DNA of 37,335 nucleotides from a virus. Below, one piece after another: positions 1-5,844 of the stretch. The notes under the pieces were generated by a model, which had not been told where the DNA came from, did not search any database, and was given only the letters and a program-made list of their open reading frames with translations. The stretch covers positions 1 to 37,335 of the IMG/VR virus record IMGVR_UViG_3300044701_000242. The stretch is one strand, 5' to 3'. How positions within the stretch are numbered: the first letter of the stretch is position 1; each line of letters opens with the position of its first letter. Position numbers and translations under genes: made by a program.

Positions 1-48
1 CTTTGGCGTAAATACAACATTTTTTAGTTTCTGAACACAAAAGCCTTA
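1..48. other. Left window edge, non-coding; possible half of the packaging region
   Basis: These 48 bases lie downstream of the HNH gene on the minus strand. If the ends of the window join, they form with 37260-37335 a 124 bp gap between the HNH gene and the small terminase gene, where cos-type phages often carry the cohesive end site. I see no direct terminal repeat shared by the two window edges and cannot place a cos site. Confidence 0.4.
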
Positions 49-486
49 CTATTCTACACGCGTGTTGTATTGATGCAACAAATATGCGTAGTCGTTCTTT
101 GTGTAGTCTTTTGCACCATCTTGGGCGTAGTGCCTGTAGATTCCCTGCTTTTCTAGCCCTGATTTTTGGCTATGGCAATTGTGGCAAAGGGATTGAAATA
201 TGTTGCGGCTGAACGCATGGCTACCTATGTGCTTCCACGCAAAGAGATGGTCTATATGCTTTGCTGATGCCACTATGTTGCGTGATAGGCAACCTTGGCA
301 TAGGGGTTGTTTGCTTATCTGTACTGCCCTAATACTTTTCCATAATGGCGTTTGGTATGCGCTATCTGTATCCCGTCTTGCCATGTTGTCGATGCCGCCA
401 TGTTCTAAACAGTAGGTGTTCAACTTACTTCTAGGGTTCTTACACCCTAATGATGAACACTTACCGTTAGTGGGTACTGATGGCAT
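49..486 (-). CDS. HNH endonuclease next to terminase
   Basis: A 145-residue protein with an HNH fold. Cys63 and Cys66 form the first zinc pair, HIDH (77-80) carries the catalytic His, Asn95 lies in a RNIFQSL stretch, and CHNCH (101-105) is the second zinc pair. A second Cys cluster lies at 10-30. HNH proteins beside terminase (as HK97 gp74) help the terminase cut DNA during packaging. Its start shares one base with the stop of the upstream gene (TGATG). If the window is circular the next gene is the small terminase, the classic order. Confidence is high for the fold; the packaging role rests on position. Confidence 0.88.
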   Translation of the reverse strand: MPSVPTNGKCSSLGCKNPRSKLNTYCLEHGGIDNMARRDTDSAYQTPLWKSIRAVQISKQPLCQGCLSRNIVASAKHIDHLFAWKHIGSHAFSRNIFQSLCHNCHSQKSGLEKQGIYRHYAQDGAKDYTKNDYAYLLHQYNTRVE

Positions 487-884
487 CAGGCTAGGAATCT
501 CAATTTATATAGCGTACTGTTTATCAGGTTAGCAATCGTATCTACTTCGTTCTGTAGTTCGCTATCCTGTGGGAATCCTGATGCGCGGCGCAGGGTTGCT
601 ACTTCTTCTTTAAGGTAGGTTAGGTAGGTTACGGGGTTATTGTCGGGCAATTGGTAGTCCGATTGATACTTAGTCAATAGCCCGTACTTACCTTGGAACG
701 ATTCTACGAATCCATCTATTAGGTCGCTTACTTTATCGTAATATGCGCCTAATGCCTTATGCTGAGAGTAACTCAGGCTTTGGAAATGCAAGATATGCGC
801 GTTGGTTACGCTATGCAATAGGCACATAACAAACTGCATTACGGGGTCGCTTTGGGCGGCTTCTGCGCGGAATTTAACCATCAT
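486..884 (-). CDS. Small helical protein resembling phage DUF5856 (ferritin/Dps-like)
   Basis: 132 residues, predicted mostly helical. The stretch with SQHKALGAYYDKVSDLID followed by ESFQGKYGLL resembles a phage protein family of unknown function (DUF5856, Dps/ferritin-like helices) in which a Tyr-x-x-His-Lys-Ala-Leu motif is typical. That assignment comes from memory of the family pattern and was not searched. It starts with two Met codons inside an ATGATG that overlaps the upstream stop. It lies in the chain of small leftward genes before HNH and terminase. No function can be stated. Confidence 0.75.
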   Translation of the reverse strand: MMVKFRAEAAQSDPVMQFVMCLLHSVTNAHILHFQSLSYSQHKALGAYYDKVSDLIDGFVESFQGKYGLLTKYQSDYQLPDNNPVTYLTYLKEEVATLRRASGFPQDSELQNEVDTIANLINSTLYKLRFLA

Positions 885-1207
885 AGTCCTTCGGGTAGTG
901 GTACATCATTAGGCCATAAGCCATATCCCTGTAATTTTCGCACCGTTTCCTTATGTGCGTAAAGCCAAATCTTTTGACGTTCTTCTTTGGTCAATCCTTT
1001 GCCTTGGTCTATTTCGGCATGGCATTGGTAGCATAGGCTTGCAATTAGATTGTCATCGGCTTTTATGCCCCGACCTTTCCCGCCTTGCCAGTTAGTATGC
1101 GCGGCTACTACCGTTCCATCATCTGCGCCGCAATATTGGCATGGGATTTCGCGGGCGTTGCGTAATAGGTCAGAACTACGGATGTATTGGTGCTTGGGGA
1201 ATTTCAT
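881..1207 (-). CDS. Small zinc protein, DUF1364/HNH-like putative nuclease
   Basis: 108 residues. IPCQYCGADDGTVVAAH gives a CxxC pair followed by an A-H, and SLCYQCHAEIDQGKG gives the second CxxCH. This spacing resembles the DUF1364/HNH-fold recombination nucleases of lambdoid phages (NinG/Ref-like), but I could not confirm the family. It overlaps both neighbours by four bases (ATGA). Together with the HNH gene at 49-486 it gives two Cys/His nuclease-like proteins in 1.2 kb. Confidence 0.75.
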   Translation of the reverse strand: MKFPKHQYIRSSDLLRNAREIPCQYCGADDGTVVAAHTNWQGGKGRGIKADDNLIASLCYQCHAEIDQGKGLTKEERQKIWLYAHKETVRKLQGYGLWPNDVPLPEGL

Positions 1208-1662
1208 TCAATTTCTACCACTAAGTTACCGTTTGATTTTATGTAATTTCTTGTTTTTTGCACATAGCGTTCAAATTCTGCGCGGGTAATGCTTCCCTGT
1301 TGCAAATCGGCATATTCCAGTAATTCCCGAATTGCCTGTATGCCAACGCCATCTAATCCCATTTTTAGGGTTGTTTGGTAGCGTATAGCGGCTTTGTGTA
1401 GGCTTTCTTGGGCTTTCTCGCATACGGGTAACACTTCAGGTCCGACCCCGTTCTTAGCCATCATTTCCGCAAGGTTTAAAACATCTACTAGGGTTCGCCA
1501 ATCCTGTACCGTGCCATTGCCTTTGGTGATTGATTCCAAAGCGGCGTATTCGGTTAGCCTTAACTTATCTAGCAAATGTCTAGGTGTATAACTAGCCCCA
1601 ACAATGCCATGCGCGATTGGGTCTAGCAATGTCCAAAACTTTCGTTTAGTGCGTTTACGCAT
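1204..1662 (-). CDS. Conserved phage protein of unknown function
   Basis: 152 residues, very basic at the N-terminus ([10 protein letters not shown]), then mainly helical. Proteins opening with this basic stretch followed by a D-P-I-A-H segment are, from memory, frequent in proteobacterial phages near late-gene control or DNA genes; no function is known to me. It overlaps the upstream gene by 8 bases and the downstream gene by ATGA. There is no recognisable catalytic motif. A DNA- or RNA-binding role is possible from the basic N-terminus but not shown. Confidence 0.75.
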   Translation of the reverse strand: MRKRTKRKFWTLLDPIAHGIVGASYTPRHLLDKLRLTEYAALESITKGNGTVQDWRTLVDVLNLAEMMAKNGVGPEVLPVCEKAQESLHKAAIRYQTTLKMGLDGVGIQAIRELLEYADLQQGSITRAEFERYVQKTRNYIKSNGNLVVEIE

Positions 1663-1837
1663 TTTTACTGTTTTGTCTTAGGTATTTGCCTGTAATGCGC
1701 TTGTTCCAACATGATTGGCAAATCCATTTATGCCCCATGTCTATGCCGCCTTCGGGCGGTTTATCAATATCGCATTTGGTGCAAAGTTTAAACTTGTGAT
1801 TGGCAAACCGTGCGCCAATGTCTATTTGCGGCATCAT
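1655..1837 (-). CDS. Small zinc-finger-like protein
   Basis: 60 residues with two CxxC pairs, LCTKC (around 18-22) and ICQSC (around 39-43), separated by a Pro/Gly-rich loop: a treble-clef or zinc-ribbon arrangement. The C-terminus is basic. It starts with ATGATG overlapping the upstream stop. Function unknown; nucleic acid or protein binding is plausible. Confidence 0.7.
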   Translation of the reverse strand: MMPQIDIGARFANHKFKLCTKCDIDKPPEGGIDMGHKWICQSCWNKRITGKYLRQNSKNA

Positions 1838-2079
1838 GGTTCTAAAGCCCTATCTTTTTCTTCTGCAAGATGTTGCCGCAATTTGTTAACGCCAACCATT
1901 TCTAGGTCGGCAAATTGTTCATCAGTTAAAACGCCCATGATGCTAATGCCCTCATAGGTTACATCTTCTATGCTTTCAAAGTACGGGCCATGTTCATCCC
2001 GTTCGTATGACATTTTGCAAGTAACGGTTTCACCGCCCGCGCCTGTTGTGGCGTTAAAAGTAAATTCGTAATCTCTCAT
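1834..2079 (-). CDS. Small protein of unknown function
   Basis: 81 residues, acidic, predicted beta-rich N-terminus ([13 protein letters not shown]) and helical C-terminus ending [15 protein letters not shown] do not recognise a family. It is supported by four-base overlaps with both neighbours (upstream 31-residue gene, downstream zinc-finger gene), typical of translational coupling. Confidence 0.7.
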   Translation of the reverse strand: MRDYEFTFNATTGAGGETVTCKMSYERDEHGPYFESIEDVTYEGISIMGVLTDEQFADLEMVGVNKLRQHLAEEKDRALEP

Positions 2080-2171
2080 ACGGGCGCATCCTCAAAGTTA
2101 TCGGGGTTGAACTTGGGGGTTTTACGCCCCTTATCTTGTGGGTTTGGAAACGGGGGAAAGGGCCAACTCAT
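2076..2171 (-). CDS. 31-residue proline-rich microprotein
   Basis: A short open frame of 31 codons whose start overlaps the stop of the upstream gene (ATGA at 2168-2171) and whose stop overlaps the start of the downstream gene (ATGA at 2076-2079). Two exact overlaps in the correct frame are strong evidence for a real coupled gene. The N-terminus is Trp/Pro/Phe-rich ([11 protein letters not shown]) and the C-terminus acidic. Function unknown. Confidence 0.65.
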   Translation of the reverse strand: MSWPFPPFPNPQDKGRKTPKFNPDNFEDAPV

Positions 2172-2377
2172 GCCGCTACCGCCTGTGGCATTTGCGCAAA
2201 TTGTTCAAGGGTAACGATTTTTACAATGCCTTTGTCCATTGCGTGAACCCAATGCTTGTGGCAAACATAGCGGATACATTGCAATTCAGTAGATGGAATG
2301 GTTTTGTCAATCCAAACATTATTGAATTCATCCAACATAACGACAAGGTTGTTTTTTTTGGTAGATGCGTGTTTCAT
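2168..2377 (-). CDS. Small protein of unknown function, first gene after a repressor-controlled promoter
   Basis: 69 residues starting MKHASTKKNN. I chose ATG 2377 because AAAGAAG lies just upstream at good spacing; an upstream TTG at 2449 would place the start inside the promoter. The C-terminal half holds a Cys and several His residues (CHKHWVHAMD). I do not recognise a family. It is the first gene of the leftward unit that starts at the operator-bearing promoter 2420-2449. Confidence 0.7.
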   Translation of the reverse strand: MKHASTKKNNLVVMLDEFNNVWIDKTIPSTELQCIRYVCHKHWVHAMDKGIVKIVTLEQFAQMPQAVAA

Positions 2378-2419
2378 TTTGCTTCTTTCGTTTAGACCGT
2401 GATGCAACGGCATGGTTAA

Positions 2420-2449
2420 ATTATAAGCGGGCTTATATGTCCTACGCAA
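2420..2449 (-). promoter_or_regulatory. Leftward sigma-70 promoter for the packaging/late gene chain
   Basis: Read on the minus strand: -35 TTGCGT (2449-2444), 18 bp spacer, perfect -10 TATAAT (2425-2420). It lies in the gap between the 110-residue gene and the 69-residue gene and points into the chain that leads to HNH and, across the window ends, terminase. The -10 is covered by an operator repeat. Confidence 0.65.
2421..2438. promoter_or_regulatory. Operator O5, copy of the 18 bp inverted repeat
   Basis: TTATAAG-CGGG-CTTATAT, one base off the consensus TTATAAG-N4-CTTATAA, overlapping the -10 of the leftward promoter. It is 2.5 kb away from the other four copies, so this unit appears to be under the same repressor. 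Confidence 0.65.
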
Positions 2450-2457
2450 GTGTAGGG

Positions 2458-2790
2458 TTATTCCGTTACTCTAATGCCGTTGCGTTCGTTAGCCGATTCG
2501 GTGCGCCATAATTCCCCCTTAATAGTCGCCGCGGTCAATTTCCAACGTAACAATTCTTCCTGTTCTACGGCAACCGCCAACCCTTTTAACAATTCATCAT
2601 ATTCGGGATGGGCATAGGCTTCGCGTTCTTGTGCCGCCGCGCTTTCGTAACCCATTTCCATTGCTTGCTTCATCAGCAAAGCGCGTTTCACCCGTCTAAA
2701 TTCATCAAGGTATATGCGTTCACTTTTAGCCTTTGCGTAATTTGGCGCGTTTTCTAAAATGAAATCTACTGTTTTGTAAGGCGGGTTCAT
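2458..2790 (-). CDS. Conserved small phage protein of unknown function
   Basis: 110 residues, helical and charged, with KTVDFILENAPNYAKAKSER near the N-terminus and a GYESAAAQEREAYAHPEY stretch. Proteins with these motifs are, from memory, common in phages beside a small PD-(D/E)XK nuclease gene, as here; their function is unknown. It overlaps the nuclease gene by ATGA and is the last gene before the internal leftward promoter. Confidence 0.75.
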   Translation of the reverse strand: MNPPYKTVDFILENAPNYAKAKSERIYLDEFRRVKRALLMKQAMEMGYESAAAQEREAYAHPEYDELLKGLAVAVEQEELLRWKLTAATIKGELWRTESANERNGIRVTE

Positions 2791-3053
2791 TTAATAACTC
2801 CAATCATTCTTAGGGCGGCTTCAGGGCTATCAACGCGGGAAAGGGTACTACCGCCCCAATTCTCAAAGAAATCGGCTTGTAGGGGCGTTAGCCGCCCTTT
2901 GTTCGTGCTTTTAATCTCTACCAAGAATGTATGCCCGCGGTAGCCAACTAAAAGGTCAACGGGTATGCCAATAATCCAAACATAAGCACCCGCGGCGCGT
3001 AGTGCGCTAACAATCTGTTCTTGGTTGGCATCAACCCTTGCGGCGTATCGCAT
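2787..3053 (-). CDS. Small PD-(D/E)XK nuclease, Holliday-junction-resolvase-like
   Basis: 88 residues with the restriction-endonuclease-fold signature: Asp33 in PVDLLVGYRG, then Glu46-x-Lys48 in LVEIKS. The N-terminus (ARVDANQEQIVSALRAAGA) is typical of small phage resolvase/VRR-NUC-like nucleases. It may resolve recombination or replication junctions before packaging. AAAGGA lies six bases before the ATG, an excellent ribosome site. It lies in a chain with the DUF1376 replication gene. Confidence 0.8.
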   Translation of the reverse strand: MRYAARVDANQEQIVSALRAAGAYVWIIGIPVDLLVGYRGHTFLVEIKSTNKGRLTPLQADFFENWGGSTLSRVDSPEAALRMIGVIK

Positions 3054-3243
3054 TTAAATCCTTTTGTTCATTCATTCTGCGCTTTAAATCATCGGCAACC
3101 TTTTGCCCCCGTTTGGCGGCAATTTCTTTAATGGTTTTTGCCCACCATTCGATTGCTTCGCCCTTGCCTTCTTCTAAATGCTTTTTGCGGTAGCGGGCAA
3201 TCCATTCCCGCGCTTCGCAATCCTTAAAGTGTTCCATGTCCAT
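3031..3243 (-). CDS. Small conserved phage protein of unknown function
   Basis: 70 residues from ATG 3243 (a TTG one codon upstream is possible). Cys/Glu-rich opening CEAREWIARYRKKHLEEGKG, then basic helices. The same motif is, from memory, frequent in small proteins of phage replication regions; no role is known. Its start overlaps the end of the 40-residue gene by 20 bases. Confidence 0.7.
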   Translation of the reverse strand: MDMEHFKDCEAREWIARYRKKHLEEGKGEAIEWWAKTIKEIAAKRGQKVADDLKRRMNEQKDLNAIRRKG

Positions 3244-3346
3244 CAATATCGCCAGTTAGTTCTAAGGCTTTGCGAATTACCCATTGCGGGTAACTAACCC
3301 CATCCCGCACCCTGTCCAATATTCGCATCGCCATTTCGTGTGTCAT
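3224..3346 (-). CDS. 40-residue microprotein
   Basis: Open frame of 40 codons beginning MTHEMAMRILDRVRDG and ending in a Gly/Asp/His-rich tail. The start overlaps the stop of the DUF1376 gene (ATGA at 3343-3346) and the end overlaps the next gene, so it bridges an otherwise unexplained gap. Small proteins of this look follow replication genes in other phages. Function unknown. Confidence 0.6.
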   Translation of the reverse strand: MTHEMAMRILDRVRDGVSYPQWVIRKALELTGDIDGHGTL

Positions 3347-4125
3347 GCTTTAGCCCTCAATGCCGCCATCTTTGCCAATACTTCTAACGGAATTGGTGTG
3401 GCGCGTTTTGCATCTTCTTTTATCTTTTCTAACGCGGGGTCGGGTCGATTGTTCATTGGTACGGTTACGCGGGCAATGTCGGCGGGGTTTTGTTTGGGTG
3501 CGTTTGTGCTTCGTACCCAATTACGCCATGTTGCAAACCAATCCAACTTAACGCCCTTTTGCCCTGCCTGTGAAATCCAATAATCTTTAAATTGGTCAAA
3601 GGTTTTTGTAGGGTGTAGTTCAGGGCGTGTTTGTAAACAAAAATCTTCCCATTCTTTTGTAAAGCAAAAATCATTAGCGAGGCGTGAGCCGCGCTTGTTC
3701 TTATCTATTGGTTTATGGTTAATGGTTAATGGTTCTTGGTTAGGTGTAGGTTCGTGCAATGATGGTAACGAATCGTTAACGGTTCGTGTACTTATCGTGT
3801 CTTTTAATTTACGCTTTGCTTCGCGTTCTTCAGCAATCCGTTTGTTAGTTGTGGCTTTAGCATGGTATTCGGCAATTTCTTCACGAATTCTTGATTGAAC
3901 ATAAAGACCATCTTCTAAAACAAAAAATCGGCGCAAAACAAATTCAACCGCTTCAATTTCTTCAGTTGTAGATGCCCAAGTCCATTCAATTGCATCATCC
4001 ATTGTTGGGAATCGTTCACGGTCATAACATGAATCAATCAGCAGGGTGTAAGCCCCATGTTGAAGCATAGATAACCTACCAGTTTTCTTTGCATAGTCAC
4101 CTATGTTTTTCTTAAAGTAGTGCAT
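3343..4125 (-). CDS. DUF1376-type phage replication protein
   Basis: 260 residues. The N-terminal 85 residues match the DUF1376 pattern (MHYFKKNIGDYAKKTG, then LQHGAYTLLIDSCYDRE), a winged-helix-like domain found in phage replication initiators. A charged linker follows, then a C-terminal module with KTFDQFKDYW and LDWFATWRNWVR, as in phage replication proteins. I chose ATG 4125 because GGGAGG lies six bases upstream; an in-frame start at 4143 lacks such a site. It is the only obvious replication gene, so polymerase and helicase are presumably the host's. Confidence 0.85.
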   Translation of the reverse strand: MHYFKKNIGDYAKKTGRLSMLQHGAYTLLIDSCYDRERFPTMDDAIEWTWASTTEEIEAVEFVLRRFFVLEDGLYVQSRIREEIAEYHAKATTNKRIAEEREAKRKLKDTISTRTVNDSLPSLHEPTPNQEPLTINHKPIDKNKRGSRLANDFCFTKEWEDFCLQTRPELHPTKTFDQFKDYWISQAGQKGVKLDWFATWRNWVRSTNAPKQNPADIARVTVPMNNRPDPALEKIKEDAKRATPIPLEVLAKMAALRAKA

Positions 4126-4468
4126 TTGAAACCTCCCTAACATTTTGGTTAGTAAGGTTAAAAAAATCTAACAAGTAATCTAAATCTTTGGCTTGTGGAA
4201 CAAACCATTCACCGCGTAAATGAGCATGGCGCATAGCCTTATGCAAATGCTTTTCAACTTGTGAATCATTAGGTGTTCTAATTCCCAACCAAAATGATAA
4301 CAAAAATGGGCAACCTGATTGAATGTTGCTTATTCTTTGTTTAAGATTTGTTGTCCTACCAATTTTGATGTATTCAAATTGTTGCGTAGTCAAAACATAT
4401 ACTGATGGCAATTTACTGATAGGTTTTTTTTCAGCAAAGTCGCCAATTTGATGTGGAAAATAATCCAT
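4112..4468 (-). CDS. GIY-YIG nuclease-superfamily protein (T5orf172/MUG113 type)
   Basis: 118 residues. VYVL (23-26), YIKIGRT (33-39), the LKQRI helix, Glu72 in VEKHLHKAMR and GEWF (86-89) give the T5orf172/MUG113 branch of the GIY-YIG fold. Such genes often behave as free-standing homing or selfish nucleases. The first 14 residues (MDYFPHQIGDFAEK) do not belong to that fold but resemble the start of the DUF1376 protein encoded immediately downstream, so this gene seems to have been inserted at the head of a DUF1376 gene and uses a copied start. Its end overlaps the DUF1376 start by 14 bases. Confidence 0.8.
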   Translation of the reverse strand: MDYFPHQIGDFAEKKPISKLPSVYVLTTQQFEYIKIGRTTNLKQRISNIQSGCPFLLSFWLGIRTPNDSQVEKHLHKAMRHAHLRGEWFVPQAKDLDYLLDFFNLTNQNVREVSNALL

Positions 4469-4515
4469 GATTCACCGCTTTAAAAACGCCCTTTAAAAAG
4501 AAACTGCGGCAGGGG

Positions 4516-4554
4516 AAAGGGTGAACCCTTTTCGGTTGGGTAATTAGTCCAACC
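4516..4554 (-). promoter_or_regulatory. Two adjacent hairpins in the gap before the GIY-YIG gene
   Basis: Read on the minus strand, GGTTGG...CCAACC (4554-4534, nine-base loop) is followed directly by AAAGGG-TTCA-CCCTTT (4531-4516). The 108 bp gap 4469-4576 that holds them codes for nothing I can see. There is no U-run, so these are not a simple terminator; they may be an RNA control element or a scar of the GIY-YIG insertion. Confidence 0.4.
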
Positions 4555-4576
4555 TAGCCGTGTTTCAAAAATTGTA

Positions 4577-4774
4577 TCAAAGAACCATCATCGTTTGCAA
4601 ATCTTTGCGTTCTTGATGGGTCATAAAATAATAATAACCTTGCGTGTAATCTTTGTGCAAGTGGTAGCAAATCAGTTGGTACAAAGAATCTTGCATCGAT
4701 TGATTTGCATACGCAAATGCTAGGTGTTCCATCATCAAAGATTTGTGATGTAAATATTTTTCTATTTTTGTCAT
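4577..4774 (-). CDS. Small protein of unknown function after cro
   Basis: 65 residues from ATG 4774, which overlaps the stop of the cro-like gene (ATGA at 4771-4774). Rich in His and Tyr (KYLHHKSLMMEHL, QGYYYFMTHQERKD), predicted helical. I recognise no family. Translational coupling to the repressor suggests an early or regulatory role, which remains a guess. Confidence 0.65.
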   Translation of the reverse strand: MTKIEKYLHHKSLMMEHLAFAYANQSMQDSLYQLICYHLHKDYTQGYYYFMTHQERKDLQTMMVL

Positions 4775-4923
4775 TTGAACCACTTAGGTTTGAGTAACTT
4801 TAATTGCCAAAGCCTAGCCTTTGGAATGTCTTTCCATTGGCTAATAGCGGATTGCTTAATGCCTAGCAATTCCGCTAATTCGGTTTGATTGCGTACCTTT
4901 GTTAACAATTCTTGTTTAGTCAT
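4771..4923 (-). CDS. Cro-like helix-turn-helix repressor
   Basis: 50 residues. TELAELLGIKQSAISQWKD (about 14-32) is a textbook Cro/P22-Cro helix-turn-helix, followed by IPKARLWQLKLLKP, the usual third-helix extension. It would bind as a dimer to the 18 bp inverted repeats found at five promoters, including its own, so it should be autoregulated. It is the first gene of the leftward unit and the next gene overlaps it by ATGA. No partner CI repressor or integrase is visible. The -10 box lies only five bases before the ATG, so the message is probably leaderless. Confidence 0.85.
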   Translation of the reverse strand: MTKQELLTKVRNQTELAELLGIKQSAISQWKDIPKARLWQLKLLKPKWFK

Positions 4924-4928
4924 ACCTT

Positions 4929-4957
4929 ATTATAAGCCAACTAATACAATAAGTAAA
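4929..4957 (-). promoter_or_regulatory. Leftward promoter of the cro-like gene
   Basis: On the minus strand -35 TTTACT (4957-4952), 17 bp spacer, perfect -10 TATAAT (4934-4929). Transcription should begin at or within a base or two of the ATG at 4923. Confidence 0.7.
4930..4947. promoter_or_regulatory. Operator O1 at the cro promoter
   Basis: TTATAAG-CCAA-CTAATAC, a degenerate copy of the inverted repeat; the right half departs most from consensus. It overlaps the leftward -10, so binding would block cro transcription. The weaker match fits weaker autorepression. Confidence 0.6.
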
Positions 4958-4994
4958 CTAGGGAAACTACCTACAAAATAATTTAAAAAAGTGC

Positions 4995-5022
4995 TTGCAT
5001 TGGTTATAAGTTACCTTATAAT
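4995..5022 (+). promoter_or_regulatory. Rightward early promoter 1
   Basis: -35 TTGCAT (4995-5000), 16 bp spacer, -10 TATAAT (5017-5022). It drives the gene at 5068 and shares an AT-rich upstream stretch (AAAATAATTTAAAAAAGTG) and a downstream leader (ATTCATxCATGCCCTA ... CGGGGTCTT) with promoter 2, and more loosely with promoter 3. Confidence 0.75.
5004..5021. promoter_or_regulatory. Operator O2, best inverted repeat
   Basis: TTATAAG-TTAC-CTTATAA, perfect 7 bp arms, covering spacer and -10 of early promoter 1. It sits 74 bp (start to start) from O1 in the divergent region, the usual layout of a Cro switch. Confidence 0.7.
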
Positions 5023-5067
5023 TCATCCATGCCCTAAACAAACGGGGTCTTTTAAAAAGGAAACAAA

Positions 5068-5709
5068 ATGCAAACAGTTCAAATTCAAACACGCGGTATC
5101 TGCCAATGTTGCGGTCGTGAGCAAGCCATCGTTAACGGCAGAATGGCAAAGCATGGTTACACGGTCGAATGTGGTTGGTTTAGCGGCGTATGTTCAGGCA
5201 AAAACTTTGTGCCAATGCAAGTTAGCCGTGACCATACCGACAAATTGGTTGCCCAAGTTACTAAAGAAGTTGGCGACATGATTTCTAAAGCAAACCGCAT
5301 TGAATCAGGCGAAGTTAAGCCAACAACAATTACACGCAACATCAACGGTCGCAATTCCCTTGGCGGCAAAGAAGTTGTTAATTTTGCTGATGCAACCGCT
5401 TATGAGCAAAAACAAGCAGTTGAATCTATTGTTTGGGATTTGCGTAGAAGTGCCGCAATGGGCAAAGATTTTGTAACTAGCATGGTTGAAATCGCTAACG
5501 AATTCCACGGTAAAGAATTGGTTAAAGTTGAAAAGAAACCCGCCGCTGAATTCATTATGCCCCGCGACCAAAAGATTGATGCCCAAGGCAATGTTTGCAT
5601 CTGCACATCAGTAGAGGGCGCACGGGTTTACTTCAAGTTTGACAAGAACGGCAAAACTTACAAAACTTGGATTGGTAGCCAAGCATGGAGAAAATTACAA
5701 GCGGCTTAA
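5068..5709 (+). CDS. Early protein with N-terminal zinc ribbon, function unknown
   Basis: 213 residues. The N-terminus has GICQCCGREQ and, further on, two more Cys (ECGWFSGVC), a likely zinc-binding module. The middle is charged and helical, and the C-terminal 45 residues look like a small beta domain (GARVYFKFDKNGKTYKTWIG). First gene of the rightward operon, AAAAAGG seven bases before the ATG. I know no function; early takeover or DNA transactions are possible. Confidence 0.85.
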   Translation: MQTVQIQTRGICQCCGREQAIVNGRMAKHGYTVECGWFSGVCSGKNFVPMQVSRDHTDKLVAQVTKEVGDMISKANRIESGEVKPTTITRNINGRNSLGGKEVVNFADATAYEQKQAVESIVWDLRRSAAMGKDFVTSMVEIANEFHGKELVKVEKKPAAEFIMPRDQKIDAQGNVCICTSVEGARVYFKFDKNGKTYKTWIGSQAWRKLQAA

Positions 5710-5716
5710 TAGGAAA

Positions 5717-5732
5717 GGGGGCGAAAACCCCC
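5717..5732. terminator. Hairpin after the first early gene
   Basis: GGGGG-CGAAAA-CCCCC, a perfect 5 bp G/C stem eight bases past the stop codon. There is no U-run on the plus strand and only a short T stretch (CCCCCTTTCC) on the minus strand, so termination would be weak or factor-assisted. Confidence 0.4.
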
Positions 5733-5770
5733 GTTAGGGAAACTACTTAGAAAATAATTTTAAAAAAGTG

Positions 5771-5798
5771 TTGACATAGGTATAAGTTGGCTTATAAT
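5771..5798 (+). promoter_or_regulatory. Rightward early promoter 2
   Basis: Perfect -35 TTGACA (5771-5776), 16 bp spacer, perfect -10 TATAAT (5793-5798); probably the strongest of the three cassette promoters. Drives the gene at 5845. Confidence 0.8.
5780..5797. promoter_or_regulatory. Operator O3
   Basis: GTATAAG-TTGG-CTTATAA, one mismatch in the outermost base of the left arm, covering spacer and -10 of early promoter 2. Confidence 0.65.
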
Positions 5799-5844
5799 TC
5801 ATTCATGCCCTAGCAAATCGCACGGGGTCTTAAAGGAAATCAAA

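Noticed and set aside
2440-2458. Inverted repeat CCTAC-GCAAGT-GTAGG as a terminator of the upstream gene
   Set aside because: No T-run follows on the minus strand and it overlaps the -35 box of the leftward promoter; more likely incidental.
3350-4125. Full integrase or CI-like repressor among the leftward genes
   Set aside because: Looked for tyrosine or serine recombinase motifs and for a CI-type HTH plus peptidase domain; none found. The only clear HTH is the 50-residue Cro-like protein.
4991-5281. Plus-strand frame overlapping the first early gene
   Set aside because: Starts within the promoter and runs out of frame with the well-supported zinc-ribbon gene at 5068.
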